Positions 24,988 to 34,419 of a stretch of 64,000 bases of DNA are shown in pieces (within the stretch, counting starts at the first letter, position 1; each line of letters starts with the position of its first letter). Origin of the DNA: Geothrix paludis (GTDB lineage: Bacteria > Acidobacteriota > Holophagae > Holophagales > Holophagaceae). Location of the stretch: the NCBI RefSeq assembly GCF_022808815.1, contig NZ_JAKZLC010000003.1:248001-312000 (forward strand), written 5' to 3'. A program made the translations under genes and the position numbers. The notes under the pieces are model-generated. The model searched no databases. It was given only the letters and a program-made list of their open reading frames with translations, and had not been told where the DNA came from.

Positions 24988-25318
24988 GCCACCGATTTCG
25001 CTGATTTCAGTGATTTAAAGGCGATTCCTGGCCCCAGCGCAGCATGGGCTCCATGGGGGGGGGGGGGGGGGGGGGGGGGTGGGGGGGGGGGGGGGGGGGG
25101 GGGGGCCGCGCGGGGGGGGGGGGGGGGGGGGGCGGGGGGGGGGAGGCGCGGCCCCCCCCGCTCGTGGGGGCCCGGGGGGGGCCCCCGGGCGCGGGGGGGG
25201 GGGGGCCCCCCCCCCCCCCCCCCCCCCCATGACTTCCGGCGAAGCCGGAAGCGGCCTGCGGCCGGCCCACGCGGGACCCATCCGAAGCGCAATCAGCGCC
25301 ATCGGCGAAATCGGTGGC
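24988..25318 (+). repeat. Family A hairpin repeat, copy 4 (core replaced by G/C tracts)
   Basis: Both 14-nt inverted ends, the left block (CAGCGCAGCATGGGCTCCAT) and the right block (CATGACTTCCGGCGAAGCCG then GGCCGGCCCACGCGGGACCC) are intact. The central stem-loop present in copies 2 and 3 is absent and replaced by ~175 bp of poly-G passing into poly-C. It lies 27 bp from the stop of the large TPR gene and is the mirror partner of copy 5 on the gene's other side. Confidence 0.88.
25055..25228 (+). other. Poly-G to poly-C tract (probable sequencing artefact)
   Basis: Runs of G from the left, mixed G/C filler, then runs of C up to CATGACTTCC replace a known 22-bp hairpin. G on the side entered by forward reads and C on the side entered by reverse reads is what dark-cycle G calls from both directions would give after merging. 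Poly-Pro and poly-Gly open frames across this span are not genes. Confidence 0.75.
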
Positions 25319-25345
25319 TAAAAAGGCCTTTCGCCGGAAGAAGCC

Positions 25346-28300
25346 TCACTCCCCTTCGGGCACCACGGGCAGGTTCATCTGGGTGGGGGTCCAGTCCTGG
25401 AGGGGGTCGGCGCGGTCGGGGAGGATCCAGCGGAGGCCGGCGGCTTCGACGGTCTGGCGGAAGCGGTGCAGGTCCTCGCGGCCCAGGAAGGCGTTGCCCT
25501 GGCTCTCGGGGAGGTGGGACCAGAGCTCCTGGAAGCTGGGGAAGGCGTCCTGCAGGCGGGCCTTGGCGCCCAGTTTCTCGCCGCGCTGGAGCAGGAGCTG
25601 GGCGCCCTCGGTGCAGGCCTCCACCACCTCGGCGGGGAACTGGAGGTCCCGGGCCGCGGCCAGCACCTCGCTCCAGGCTTCCAGCTCCTCCTCCGCCACG
25701 GCTTCCGTCGCCGGCACCGTGGAAAGCAGCAGGGCGTGGGCGCGGTGCCACTCCAGCTCCAGCCAGCGGGAGCCGGAGCCTTCCACGGGGGCCTTGAGGC
25801 TCTCGAGGATGGCCCAGCCCTGCTCCGGGGCCTCCTGCCGGGTGCGCTGGGATTCCCGGGACAGCACCTGGGCCAGCCGGAGCTGGGCCAGCCGGTGGCG
25901 CCAGAGCATGCCGGAGGCCTCGAACTGGTCGGCCGCGGCCTTGAAGAGCCGGGCCGCATCCCGCCAGGCGCCGCGGAACCGGGCCACGTCGCCCTGGAGC
26001 AGGGTGTGGTCCCCCTGCTCCTCCGGGGCCAGCAGGAGGCGCTGGGCGCCGGACGAAGGGCCCTGGGCCTGGAACAGGGCGTGGTCCGCAGCCACGGGAT
26101 CGCCCATGGCGGCGAAGGTGCGCGCGCGCCAGACCTGGATCATGGCCACCTGGGAAGCGTCGCCCAGCCGCTGGGCCTGGCCCAGGGCCCGGTCCAGGTG
26201 CGTCAGGGCCGGCCCCAGGAACTGCTGGAGGCTCCGCACCGCCCCCAGGGCCAGGTGGCTCTGGCTCTGGAGGCCGAGGTCGCCCTGCAGGCGGGCGGTC
26301 TGGAGGGCCTCCTGGAGCAGGGCGATGCAGGGGCCGGCCTGGCCCTGGGCAAGGCGGACCTGGGCCAGGCCGATCTGGGCCGGCACCAGGCCGCGGAAGT
26401 CCTGCCCGTGCTCCAGCAGGCGCTGGGCGGATTCGAGGTGGCCGGCCGCGCGCTGGAACTGCCCCTGGGCGGCCAGGGCCCGGCCCAGCGCGGTGAGCAG
26501 GGCCGCCTGGTCCTGGGGCTGAGACCGGCCGCCCTGGGGGTGGAGGCCTTCCTCCAGGGCGCGGATGCCCTTGGTCAGGTGGCCCTGCAACAGGTGGAGC
26601 TGGCCCAGGGCCAGGCGCAGGCGGGGCTGCTCGGGATGCAGAGGGTGGTCCTTCAGGCGGGCGGCGGCGCCCATGACCGGCTCCTGGGCCTCGCCGGGGC
26701 GGCGGAGGTGGAGCAGGAGCATGGCCCGCTTCCGCAGCACCCGGGCCTCGGCCAGGCGGACGCCCTCGTGGAAGGCGGATCGCCCCAGGGCGTCCAGGGC
26801 GTGGTCGAGGGCCTCCAGGGCCAGGTCCGTCACGGGCCGCGCCGGGGTCTCCCCGTCGGTGGTTGGCCCCTGGGAGCCGGCGGCCCAGGCATCCGCCAGG
26901 TGCTCGTGCAGGCGCGCCTCGTCCCAGGGCCGGGGCTGGAGCTGGAGGGCCTGCTCCACCATCCGCTGGGCCTCCTGGGGCGGGGCGGGCGGGTGGTGCT
27001 CGAGGGCCTCCAGCACGGCCGCCAGCGCGGTGGCCTCGTCGGAGGCCAGGGCCTGGAGCGTCACCGAGTGGGCCACGGGGCCGCCCTGCTCCTGGATGAC
27101 GGCCAGGAGGGCGCGGGCCAGCCGCTTGAGCTCGGCCTGGGGCGTGTGGGCGAGCACCAGCTCGCGCCAGCGGGGATCGGGCATGAGGGCCTGGCCGCCC
27201 TGGAGCTGGACCAGGCGGGAGCTCAGGGCGCCCTGCTGGGCGTCCTCCAGCGCGTCGCCCGCGAGGCCCAGCAGGCGGCCGAGGGAGCTGGCGGGCACGG
27301 GCCGGTCGGTCAGGGCCAGCAGCCGCACCAGGGTGGCGGCGGCGGGGGTGAGCCGCTGGAGGCGGCCCAGAAAGACCTGCTGCACGAGGTCGGCCTGGGC
27401 ATGGAGGGTCGCCGGGCGGTCGGGGGCCAGGATCCAGTGGTCCTGGTCCCAGGTCAGGGCGCCCTCCTGCTGGGCCAGCTCCAGGACGTTCCGCAGCAGG
27501 CCCGGGTTGCCCAGGCTCTGGGTCAGCAGGTCCGCCACGTAGGCCGGGGGCAGGGCGTGGCGGCCCAGCAGGTCGTCCAGGATGGCGCGGAGGTCCTCGT
27601 CCTCCATGCGATTGACGCCCACCAGGGCCGCGGAGGCCTCCTGCCGCAGATCGGCGATGAGGGGCTTCAGCCCGGCGCCCTGGGCGCCCGTGGTGAGGGA
27701 GAGCAGCCAGGGCAGGTCCGAGCGGTGGACCAGCTCCCGCACCAGCGACAGCACCTCGGGCGCGGCCCGCTCCAGGTTCGAGAGGTGGACGAGGCGGGGA
27801 TGGAGGAGGCGGGCGAAGTCCAGGGCCTCGAGGGCGGCCTTCACCTCCTCGGGCTCGGGGCCAGGGTCCTGGCGGTTCCGGTGGCGCCCGCCGGTGAGGA
27901 AGGCGAAGGCGGGCATCCGCAGGGACAGGGCCCGGGCGGTCTCGGGACGCTGGGCATACAGATCCGCCTCGTTGCCGGCGAGCAGGGTCTCCAGCAGCCG
28001 GCCCAGGAACCGCCCGGCGGATTCGTCCGCGGAGGCTTCGAGGGGGTGGACCCAGATGCCCTCGCCCTCGGCCACGGCGCAGGCCCAGGCCGCCAGGTGG
28101 GCCTTGCCGACGCCCTCCTCGCCCTGGAGGAGGACGATGCGCTCCATGGGGATGGGAGCGTTGAGGCCGAGCATGAGGGACTTGAGGTAGGGCAGCTCCT
28201 GGCTCCGCCCCCGGAGGGGCCGGGCGATGAGCTCCGACAGGTCCCGGGTGTGGATCCAGGGAAGGTCGTCGGAGAGGGCCGAGGCGGGAACGGCCTCGGG

Positions 28301-28774
28301 CAGGAGACTGGCGAGCTCCGGCAGGCCCCAGGGAGCCCCGTCGAGGACGCGCGGGACCTGGGTGAGCCCGGCCCGGAAGGAGATGACCTCGGGGTGCAGG
28401 AACCGGGGGTGCAGGTCACGCGCGAGCTCCCGCGCGAGGTGCTGCGTCAGGGCGGCGCGCTGGGCCGGACCCCAGCCCGGCCAGAGGCGGGAGAGGGGCG
28501 TTCCCTGGAGGGCCTGGAGGTGCCAGGCCTGGCCGTCGTCGAAGCCGAAGTGGCCGATGACCGGATCCAGCGGGTCGGCGTCGCGGAAGCGGGCCAGGAA
28601 GGTGTCGCGCAGCTGGTCCAGGTCGCGCTCCGCGGGCAGCGGCGACCAGATCTGCGCCAGGAAGCGCGCGCCATCGAGTTCCCGTCGCAGGAGCTGGAAG
28701 ACGCAGCCCTCGCCCTGGCCCAGGTCCATGAGCCAGGTGTAGCGGTGCGTCCCGAGGAAGCGCGTCACATCCAC
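25346..28774 (-). CDS. Large P-loop (STAND/AAA-like) ATPase with TPR array, 1142 aa
   Basis: No named family recognised. Residues 1-190 form a degenerate kinase-like or unknown domain (GTHRYTWLMDLGQGEGCVFQ early, then DLHPRFLHPEVISF). Residues ~195-480 form a P-loop NTPase of the signal-transducing type: Walker A GEEGVGKA at 218-225, with Ala where Ser/Thr is usual, LVHLSNLE as a possible Walker B strand, and PWLLSLTTG later. A winged-helix-like stretch follows. From about residue 560 to the end there are helical TPR-like repeats (for example LALGQLHLLQGHLTKGIRAL and LLTALGRALAAQGQFQRAAG). Such proteins are typically cytoplasmic signalling or regulatory scaffolds. The gene stands alone, bounded on each side by an inverted copy of repeat A. 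Confidence 0.85.
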   Translation of the reverse strand: MDVTRFLGTHRYTWLMDLGQGEGCVFQLLRRELDGARFLAQIWSPLPAERDLDQLRDTFLARFRDADPLDPVIGHFGFDDGQAWHLQALQGTPLSRLWPGWGPAQRAALTQHLARELARDLHPRFLHPEVISFRAGLTQVPRVLDGAPWGLPELASLLPEAVPASALSDDLPWIHTRDLSELIARPLRGRSQELPYLKSLMLGLNAPIPMERIVLLQGEEGVGKAHLAAWACAVAEGEGIWVHPLEASADESAGRFLGRLLETLLAGNEADLYAQRPETARALSLRMPAFAFLTGGRHRNRQDPGPEPEEVKAALEALDFARLLHPRLVHLSNLERAAPEVLSLVRELVHRSDLPWLLSLTTGAQGAGLKPLIADLRQEASAALVGVNRMEDEDLRAILDDLLGRHALPPAYVADLLTQSLGNPGLLRNVLELAQQEGALTWDQDHWILAPDRPATLHAQADLVQQVFLGRLQRLTPAAATLVRLLALTDRPVPASSLGRLLGLAGDALEDAQQGALSSRLVQLQGGQALMPDPRWRELVLAHTPQAELKRLARALLAVIQEQGGPVAHSVTLQALASDEATALAAVLEALEHHPPAPPQEAQRMVEQALQLQPRPWDEARLHEHLADAWAAGSQGPTTDGETPARPVTDLALEALDHALDALGRSAFHEGVRLAEARVLRKRAMLLLHLRRPGEAQEPVMGAAARLKDHPLHPEQPRLRLALGQLHLLQGHLTKGIRALEEGLHPQGGRSQPQDQAALLTALGRALAAQGQFQRAAGHLESAQRLLEHGQDFRGLVPAQIGLAQVRLAQGQAGPCIALLQEALQTARLQGDLGLQSQSHLALGAVRSLQQFLGPALTHLDRALGQAQRLGDASQVAMIQVWRARTFAAMGDPVAADHALFQAQGPSSGAQRLLLAPEEQGDHTLLQGDVARFRGAWRDAARLFKAAADQFEASGMLWRHRLAQLRLAQVLSRESQRTRQEAPEQGWAILESLKAPVEGSGSRWLELEWHRAHALLLSTVPATEAVAEEELEAWSEVLAAARDLQFPAEVVEACTEGAQLLLQRGEKLGAKARLQDAFPSFQELWSHLPESQGNAFLGREDLHRFRQTVEAAGLRWILPDRADPLQDWTPTQMNLPVVPEGE

Positions 28775-28884
28775 GGACGAGGCTTTCGCGCGGGTTCAGC
28801 GGGGCGGGGAGGCATGGCGGGAGTGTACCGCAGGGATCCGGAGAATGAGTTGGCCGCTGGTTTCAAAAGCAAAAGCCTTTTTTA

Positions 28885-29128
<244 letters not shown>

Positions 29129-29162
29129 AACAAAGCCTTTCGACCGGACTCAGCCAAGCCGC

Positions 29163-30056
29163 TCAGCGGCTGAAGAAGGGATCCAGGATGACGGCGGCGG
29201 TGAGGACCAGGGCGAAGAGGTTGATGTTCATGAAGACGCGGCGGTAGAGGGGGGCGTCCTGGCCTTCGCGCAGCAGGGGCAGCGAACCGGCGATGAGCCA
29301 GACGGCGCCCAGGCCCAGCATGACCTCCGCCGGCCAGGAGACCAGCACTCGGAACATCGGCAGCAGGCCGCAGGCCGCGGCGGTGCCGCAGGTCCAGGTG
29401 AAGGTCAGCCGGGACAGGCGGGGCCGGCCGAAGACGGACACCAGCGTGGGGAAGCCGGCCTTCTCGTAGCCCTCGGCGTGGAGGCCCACCAGCAGCCAGA
29501 AGTGGGGCACCTGCCAGATGAAGAAGACGAAGGCCAGGGCCAGGACCGAGGGATCCGCCACGCTGCCGCCGGCGGCGGTCCAGCCGATGGCCGGGGGCAG
29601 GGCGCCGATGAGCGAGCCCGGCACCACGGCGAAGGCGCTCACACGCTTGAGGGGTGTGTAGAAGCCGTTGTACCAGCCAAGCGCCAGGGCGCCGAGCAGG
29701 GCCGAGGTGAGGTTGTGGGCGGCCCACAGGAGGCCGAAGCCGGCCACGGCCAGGGTCACAGCGAGGATCGTGGCGGACCCGGCGGAGATGTCCCCGTGCG
29801 GGATGGGCCGCCCGGCGGTGCGGGGCATCATCGCGTCGTAGCGGCGCTCCTGCACCTCGTTGAGGGCGCTGGAGCCCATGGCCAGGAGGAGGATGCCGAT
29901 GAGGGTCGTGATCAGCCCGGCATCCGCCCCGCGCAGGAAGGCCACGTAGCCTGCCGCCGCCGTGAACGTGGAGGCCCCGGAGATGCGCAGCTTGGTCAGC
30001 TCGAGAAAGGTCGAGACGGGGCTGGGCTTGGACAGGGGAAGGGCGGCCACGCTCAC
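29163..30056 (-). CDS. ctaB: Protoheme IX farnesyltransferase (heme O synthase)
   Basis: UbiA-family membrane prenyltransferase that converts heme B to heme O for the terminal oxidase. 297 aa with about eight or nine helices. The first Asp-rich motif is NEVQERRYDAMMPRTAGRP and the second conserved loop is YNGFYTPLKRVS. IGALPPAIGW and WQVPHFWLL are also typical. GTG start at 30056 with AGGAG upstream, 10 bp after the coxB stop. Last gene of the respiratory operon. No ctaA (heme A synthase) is seen in this window. Confidence 0.95.
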   Translation of the reverse strand: MSVAALPLSKPSPVSTFLELTKLRISGASTFTAAAGYVAFLRGADAGLITTLIGILLLAMGSSALNEVQERRYDAMMPRTAGRPIPHGDISAGSATILAVTLAVAGFGLLWAAHNLTSALLGALALGWYNGFYTPLKRVSAFAVVPGSLIGALPPAIGWTAAGGSVADPSVLALAFVFFIWQVPHFWLLVGLHAEGYEKAGFPTLVSVFGRPRLSRLTFTWTCGTAAACGLLPMFRVLVSWPAEVMLGLGAVWLIAGSLPLLREGQDAPLYRRVFMNINLFALVLTAAVILDPFFSR

Positions 30057-30066
30057 GAGGGTGCTC

Positions 30067-31023
30067 CTAGTTCAACGTCTTCAGGTAGCGCACGACTTCG
30101 GCGAGTTCCTGCTCCGTCATGGGCGTCTGGGGCATGGCGGGCGGATAGCCGCGCACCACCTGTTCCATGGGGTTGGTGATGGCCCGGCGCAGGTAGGCCT
30201 CGTCCACGGTGACGGCGCGCATGGCGCCCGCCACGAGGACCTCCTCCTGCCGGCCGTAGAGGGCCTTGAGGGTGGGGCCGACTTTCGGCTTGCCGTCCAC
30301 CGAGTGGCAGGCCAGGCAGCCCTTGGAGGTGAGGACGGCGAGGCCCGGCGGCAGGTCCTTGAGGTCGGGATGGGCCTCGGCGGCGCGGATGGCCTTGCCG
30401 GGCTCGGGGGCGTCGTCGCTGCCGAAGTACCAGGCTTTGAACTCGTCCTCGGGCACCACCACGACCTTGCTCAGCATGAGGCTGTGGTCCACGCCGCAGA
30501 TGACCGTGCACTCGATGTCATACGAGCCCAGCTTGGTGGCCTGGAACCAGGTGGTGTTGGTGCGGGCGGGCACGGCGTCGATCTTGAGGCGGAACGAGGG
30601 GATGAAGAAGCCGTGCACCACGTCGGCGCTGCGGACCTCCATCTTCATGGGCTTGTTGAGGGGGGCGAAGAGCACCTTGCTCTTCTTGCCGTTGGGGTAT
30701 TCGAAGGACCAGCTCCACTGGCGGGCGGTGACCTTCACGGCCATGGCGTCCCGGGGGGCCTGGCGCATGTATTCGTAGTTGGTCCAGCCGTAGTAGAAGA
30801 TCGAGAGGAACAGGGCCAGGGGAATGGTGGTCCACAGGACCTCGAGGCCCAGGTGGCCTTCGATCTGCTCGGCCTTCGGGTGGCGCTTCTTGCTGTAGCG
30901 CACCACGAAATAGATCATCAGCGCCGTGATGAAGATGAGGAACGCGACGGAGAGGCCGAACACGTAGAAAAAGACCGCGTCGGACTTCTGGGCCGATAGG
31001 GCGGCTTGGTTCATCCAGTCCAT
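30067..31023 (-). CDS. coxB: Cytochrome c oxidase subunit II with fused cytochrome c domain
   Basis: 318 aa. Two N-terminal helices precede a cupredoxin CuA domain. The CuA ligands are in CTVICGVDHSLM (C-x3-C-x3-H-x2-M). A C-terminal monoheme cytochrome c follows, with CLACH as the heme site, so the oxidase is of the caa3/cao3 type and can accept electrons through its own heme c. GAGG precedes the ATG at 31023. Placed after coxD instead of before coxA, a less common order that occurs alongside alternative complex III. Confidence 0.95.
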   Translation of the reverse strand: MDWMNQAALSAQKSDAVFFYVFGLSVAFLIFITALMIYFVVRYSKKRHPKAEQIEGHLGLEVLWTTIPLALFLSIFYYGWTNYEYMRQAPRDAMAVKVTARQWSWSFEYPNGKKSKVLFAPLNKPMKMEVRSADVVHGFFIPSFRLKIDAVPARTNTTWFQATKLGSYDIECTVICGVDHSLMLSKVVVVPEDEFKAWYFGSDDAPEPGKAIRAAEAHPDLKDLPPGLAVLTSKGCLACHSVDGKPKVGPTLKALYGRQEEVLVAGAMRAVTVDEAYLRRAITNPMEQVVRGYPPAMPQTPMTEQELAEVVRYLKTLN

Positions 31024-31030
31024 GGGTGCC

Positions 31031-31330
31031 TCAGTGGAAAGCGACGTCGGAGAAGAGCAGGGCGAAGAAGATCAGCAGTGTGCCCAGGGTGACCAGGACC
31101 ACGATCTTGAGCAGCGGCCCCTCGTACTTCAGGTGCATGAAGAAGTAGAAGACCAGGCCGGCCTTGAGGGGCGTCAGCGTGAGCAGGCCCCAGACGGCGT
31201 AGGTCTGGCCCAGGTGGCTCACGCCCACCAGGGCGCCCGTGAGGATCAGCAGGGCCACCCACACCTTGATGAAGGTGCCGTAGCCGGGGTGGTTGGCGTG
31301 CTCGAGGGAGTGTTCGGCGTGTTCGCTCAT
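31031..31330 (-). CDS. coxD: Cytochrome c oxidase subunit IV family protein
   Basis: 99 aa with three hydrophobic helices. The segment PLKAGLVFYFFMHLKYEGPL is characteristic of the prokaryotic subunit IV family (FFMHLK). An N-terminal His/Glu-rich cytosolic stretch precedes the first helix. It sits 7 bp upstream of coxB and 10 bp downstream of coxC. An accessory structural subunit of the oxidase. Confidence 0.9.
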   Translation of the reverse strand: MSEHAEHSLEHANHPGYGTFIKVWVALLILTGALVGVSHLGQTYAVWGLLTLTPLKAGLVFYFFMHLKYEGPLLKIVVLVTLGTLLIFFALLFSDVAFH

Positions 31331-31340
31331 GGTCCTTCCC

Positions 31341-31943
31341 TTACGCGGCCAAATAGAAGAGGGGGAGGAGGAAGATCCAGATCACGTCCACCAGATGCCA
31401 GTAGAGGCCGCTGTTTTCCAGGTGGATGTAGCGGTCCGCGCGGATGCGGTCCGTGGCCACCCACCAGAGCATGACGGAGAGGAGCGAGAGGCCGACGATG
31501 ACGTGGAGCCCGTGGAGGCCCGTCATCGTGAAGTAGAGGCCGAAGAAGACCTGCTCCCCCGGCGGCAGCGTGCCCAGGTGCGGGGCGTTGGGATAGAGGC
31601 CGTGGTGGAACTTGGCGGCCCATTCGAAGGACTTGATGACCAGGAAGGTCAGGCCCAGGGCCAGGGTGGTGCCCAGGAAGGCCATGGCCCGCTTCTTCTC
31701 CGCCCGCTGGATGGCCACGATGGCGAGCACCACCGTGAGGCTGCTGGTGAGCAGCACCAGGGTGTTGATGACGCCCAGGGTGGCGTTCAGCTCGGCGCCG
31801 CCGTGGTGGAACTCGGCGGGGTACTTGTACCGCATGTACGAATAGCCGATGAAGAGGCCGCCGAAGAGGACGATCTCCGTCACCAGGAACAGCCACATGC
31901 CGAGCCGGGCGCCGAAGTCGTCGCGGTGGACGTGCTCACTCAT
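31341..31943 (-). CDS. coxC: Cytochrome c oxidase subunit III
   Basis: 200 aa from the ATG at 31943, with AGGAG upstream. Five helices are visible: GMWLFLVTEIVLFGGLFIGY at the start, then IKSFEW, then FGLYFTMTGLHGLHVIVGLS with the conserved GLHxxHV, and YWHLVDVIWIFLLPLFYL at the end. The short five-helix form is usual for bacterial caa3-type oxidases. It overlaps the coxA stop by 4 bp (ATGA), so translation is coupled. The longer open frame reaching into coxA is a shadow. Confidence 0.95.
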   Translation of the reverse strand: MSEHVHRDDFGARLGMWLFLVTEIVLFGGLFIGYSYMRYKYPAEFHHGGAELNATLGVINTLVLLTSSLTVVLAIVAIQRAEKKRAMAFLGTTLALGLTFLVIKSFEWAAKFHHGLYPNAPHLGTLPPGEQVFFGLYFTMTGLHGLHVIVGLSLLSVMLWWVATDRIRADRYIHLENSGLYWHLVDVIWIFLLPLFYLAA

Positions 31944-33556
31944 TTGGACTCCTGCTCGAAGTGGTAGGGGCCGTGGGTGATGGTGGGGATGGCCTCGAAG
32001 TTCTCCTGGGGGGGCGGGCTGGGGATGGTCCACTCCAGCGTGACGCCACCCCAGGGGTTGTCCTCGGCCTTCGATCCCTTGAAGAGGGCGTAGATGAGCG
32101 TTCCGAAGAAGGCGAGGAGGCCCAGCACCAGGAACCAGCTGCCGACGGTTGCCACCACGTGCATGGTGTGGTACTGGGGCAGGTGGACGTAGTAGCGGCG
32201 GGGCATGCCCATCATGCCGAGGATCAGCATGCCGAAGTAGAGCATGTTGAAGCCGATGAACATGGGGAACCAGGAGGCGTAGATGGCCTTCTTGGAGTAC
32301 ATCTTCCCGGACATCTTGGGGAACCAGTAGAGCAGCGCCGCGAAGAAGGCGAAGCCGGTGCCGCCGAACATCACGTAGTGGAAGTGGCCCACGATGAAGT
32401 AGGTGTCGTGGATGTGGACGTTGATGGCCAGCGCCCCCTGCATGACGCCCGTGAGGCCGCCGATGGCGAAGAGGAAGATGAAGGTCAGGGCGAAGAGCAG
32501 GGGCGGCTGGAAGTCGATGCTGCCTTTGTAGAGCGTGCTCACCCAGTTGAAGACCTTGATGGCGCTGGGCACGGCCACGATCATCGTCAGCAGCGAGAAG
32601 AGCAGCGTGGCCAGGCTGCTCATGCCCGATGTGAACATGTGGTGGGCCCACACCAGGCTGCCCACGCCGGCGATGGCCATGCTGGAGAAGGCGATGGCCT
32701 TGTAGCCGAAGATGGTGCGCTTGGCGAAGGTGGGGATGATCTCGGTGATGGCGCCCATGGCCGGCAGGATCATGATGTAGACCGCCGGGTGGGAGTAGAT
32801 CCAGAACAGGTGCTGGTAGAGTAGGGGATCGCCGCCCTTGGCGGGATCGAAGATGCCGATGCCGAAGAAGCGCTCGAGGATGACCAGCACCAGGGTGATG
32901 GCCAGGATGGGCGTGGCCAGGAGCTGGATCCAGGAGGTGGAGTACAGGGCCCAGCACATGAGCGGCATGCGGAACCACTTCATGCCCGGCGCCCGCAGGC
33001 GGTGGATGGTGGTGATGAAGTTGATGCCCGTCAGCATGGACGAGAAGCCCAGGATGAAGGCGCCGAACACCGCCAGGCTCACGTTGGTGCCGGTCTTCAG
33101 ACTGAAGGGCGCGTAGAAGGACCAGCCCGTGTCGGGCGCGCCGCCGCCGGTGAACAGCGAGAGCACCGCGAGGATGGCCCCGATCATGAAGAAGTACCAG
33201 GACGCCAGGTTCAGTCGCGGGAAGGCCACATCCTTGGCGCCGATCAGGATCGGCAGGAAGAAGTTCCCGAAGACGGCGGGCAGGCCCGGGATGACGAACA
33301 GGAAGATCATGATCACGCCGTGGACCGTGAACAGGGCGTTGTAGGTCCGGGCGGTGATCAGGTGCTGGAAGGGCGTCAGCTGCACCAGGCGCATGAGGAA
33401 GCCGATGCCCACGCCGACGAAGAAGAAGCTGATCATCGAGTAGAGGTAGAGCACCCCGACCCGCTTGTGGTCCGTGGAGGTCAGCCAGGCCATGAGGCCC
33501 TTGCGGGAGCCCGTGTCCACCAGGTAGCTGGGCTGGGCGGTGGCGTGGGTGGTCAT
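31940..33556 (-). CDS. coxA: Cytochrome c oxidase subunit I (heme-copper oxidase, A2-like)
   Basis: Catalytic subunit of the proton-pumping terminal oxidase, 538 aa with ~12 helices. WIYSHPAVYIMILP carries the CuB His and cross-linked Tyr region with the YSHPAVY form that marks A2-type enzymes (A1 types have a Glu in GHPEVY). Further features are WAHHMFTSG (CuB His-His), GYKAIAFSSMAIAG (K-channel region) and VGHFHYVMFGG (heme ligands). GAGGAGG precedes the ATG at 33556. It overlaps sco and coxC by 4 bp each. Confidence 0.97.
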   Translation of the reverse strand: MTTHATAQPSYLVDTGSRKGLMAWLTSTDHKRVGVLYLYSMISFFFVGVGIGFLMRLVQLTPFQHLITARTYNALFTVHGVIMIFLFVIPGLPAVFGNFFLPILIGAKDVAFPRLNLASWYFFMIGAILAVLSLFTGGGAPDTGWSFYAPFSLKTGTNVSLAVFGAFILGFSSMLTGINFITTIHRLRAPGMKWFRMPLMCWALYSTSWIQLLATPILAITLVLVILERFFGIGIFDPAKGGDPLLYQHLFWIYSHPAVYIMILPAMGAITEIIPTFAKRTIFGYKAIAFSSMAIAGVGSLVWAHHMFTSGMSSLATLLFSLLTMIVAVPSAIKVFNWVSTLYKGSIDFQPPLLFALTFIFLFAIGGLTGVMQGALAINVHIHDTYFIVGHFHYVMFGGTGFAFFAALLYWFPKMSGKMYSKKAIYASWFPMFIGFNMLYFGMLILGMMGMPRRYYVHLPQYHTMHVVATVGSWFLVLGLLAFFGTLIYALFKGSKAEDNPWGGVTLEWTIPSPPPQENFEAIPTITHGPYHFEQESK

Positions 33557-34419
33557 TCGGCCTCCTCGGACTTGGTCTTGCGGCCCCGGCGGACGAGGAA
33601 GACCACGAAGATCAGGGCCGCCAGGATGGTGACGGTGGCGCTGATGGCCGTGGTGTTCAGGACGTACCTGCGCCCTGCGGGGTCATAGCTGAAGCAGAAC
33701 TTCAGGAACTTGTTGATGGTGGGCTGGGCCTCGCCGCGCCCGGCCTCCTGCGCCGCCAGCTGGAGGTCCGCCGGCAGGTAGGTGACGCCGTACATGTAGC
33801 GCGTGACCTTGCCCTGGGGGCTGATGAAGATGATGGCCGCGGCGTGGACGAAGTCCTCGCCCACCCGCTTGTACCTGAAGCCCACGGCGTCGGCCAGGGC
33901 GCGGCTGGCGGTGGCGGGGCCCGTGAGGAAGCGCCAGGCGGCGGGGGGGAAGGGCCGGGTGAGCTCGCCCAGGTAGTTGGTGCGCTTCTGCGCGGCCATC
34001 TCGGGCGTGTCCCGCTCGTCGAAGCTGACCGTGAGGACCTGGAAGTCCTTGCCGGGGATCGCCTCCGTGCGGTTCAGCACCTCGACCACCCCATTGAGCT
34101 GGGGCGTGCAGATGCCGGCGCAGCGGAAGTAGTTGAGGGTCAGGATGGTGGGCTTGTCGATGAGCTGGCGCAGGGTGACGGGCTGGCCGTCCTCGCCGTT
34201 CAGGACCAGGTCCAGCGGCAGGGTGGCGCCCAGCTTCTCGTCGATGCCCACTTCCTGGGGGGTGAAGGCGGGGGCCGCTGGGCCTTCAACGGCTGCGGGC
34301 GCCGGGGCCGGGGCGGGTGACGGCGTGGACTTGGTCGCCTGGGCCGCGGCTGGGAGGCAGAGGAGCGCCGCGGCGAGGGTCAGAACGGAGAAGGAGGTGC
34401 GGAGCGGGCGGAAGGTCAT
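33553..34419 (-). CDS. SCO1/SenC-family copper chaperone for CuA assembly
   Basis: 288 aa: signal peptide, a ~20-residue Pro/Ala linker, a thioredoxin-fold domain and a C-terminal transmembrane helix (ISATVTILAALIFVVFLV). The copper-binding Cys pair is FRCAGICTPQLNG (CxxxC), and the distal His is in DFVHAAAIIFISP. It delivers copper to subunit II. The C-terminal anchor is unusual relative to classical Sco (N-terminal anchor) but is common in such clusters. Overlaps coxA by 4 bp. Confidence 0.92.
   Translation of the reverse strand: MTFRPLRTSFSVLTLAAALLCLPAAAQATKSTPSPAPAPAPAAVEGPAAPAFTPQEVGIDEKLGATLPLDLVLNGEDGQPVTLRQLIDKPTILTLNYFRCAGICTPQLNGVVEVLNRTEAIPGKDFQVLTVSFDERDTPEMAAQKRTNYLGELTRPFPPAAWRFLTGPATASRALADAVGFRYKRVGEDFVHAAAIIFISPQGKVTRYMYGVTYLPADLQLAAQEAGRGEAQPTINKFLKFCFSYDPAGRRYVLNTTAISATVTILAALIFVVFLVRRGRKTKSEEAE

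Noticed and set aside
25007-25302. Poly-Pro/poly-Gly open reading frames on both strands
   Set aside because: They are produced by the G/C homopolymers in repeat copy 4, which look artefactual. No ribosome sites or conserved domains.
31341-32978. 545-codon minus-strand frame spanning coxC and part of coxA
   Set aside because: Only the last 200 codons (from the ATG at 31943) are CoxC; the rest is an out-of-frame reading of coxA. Not a fusion.
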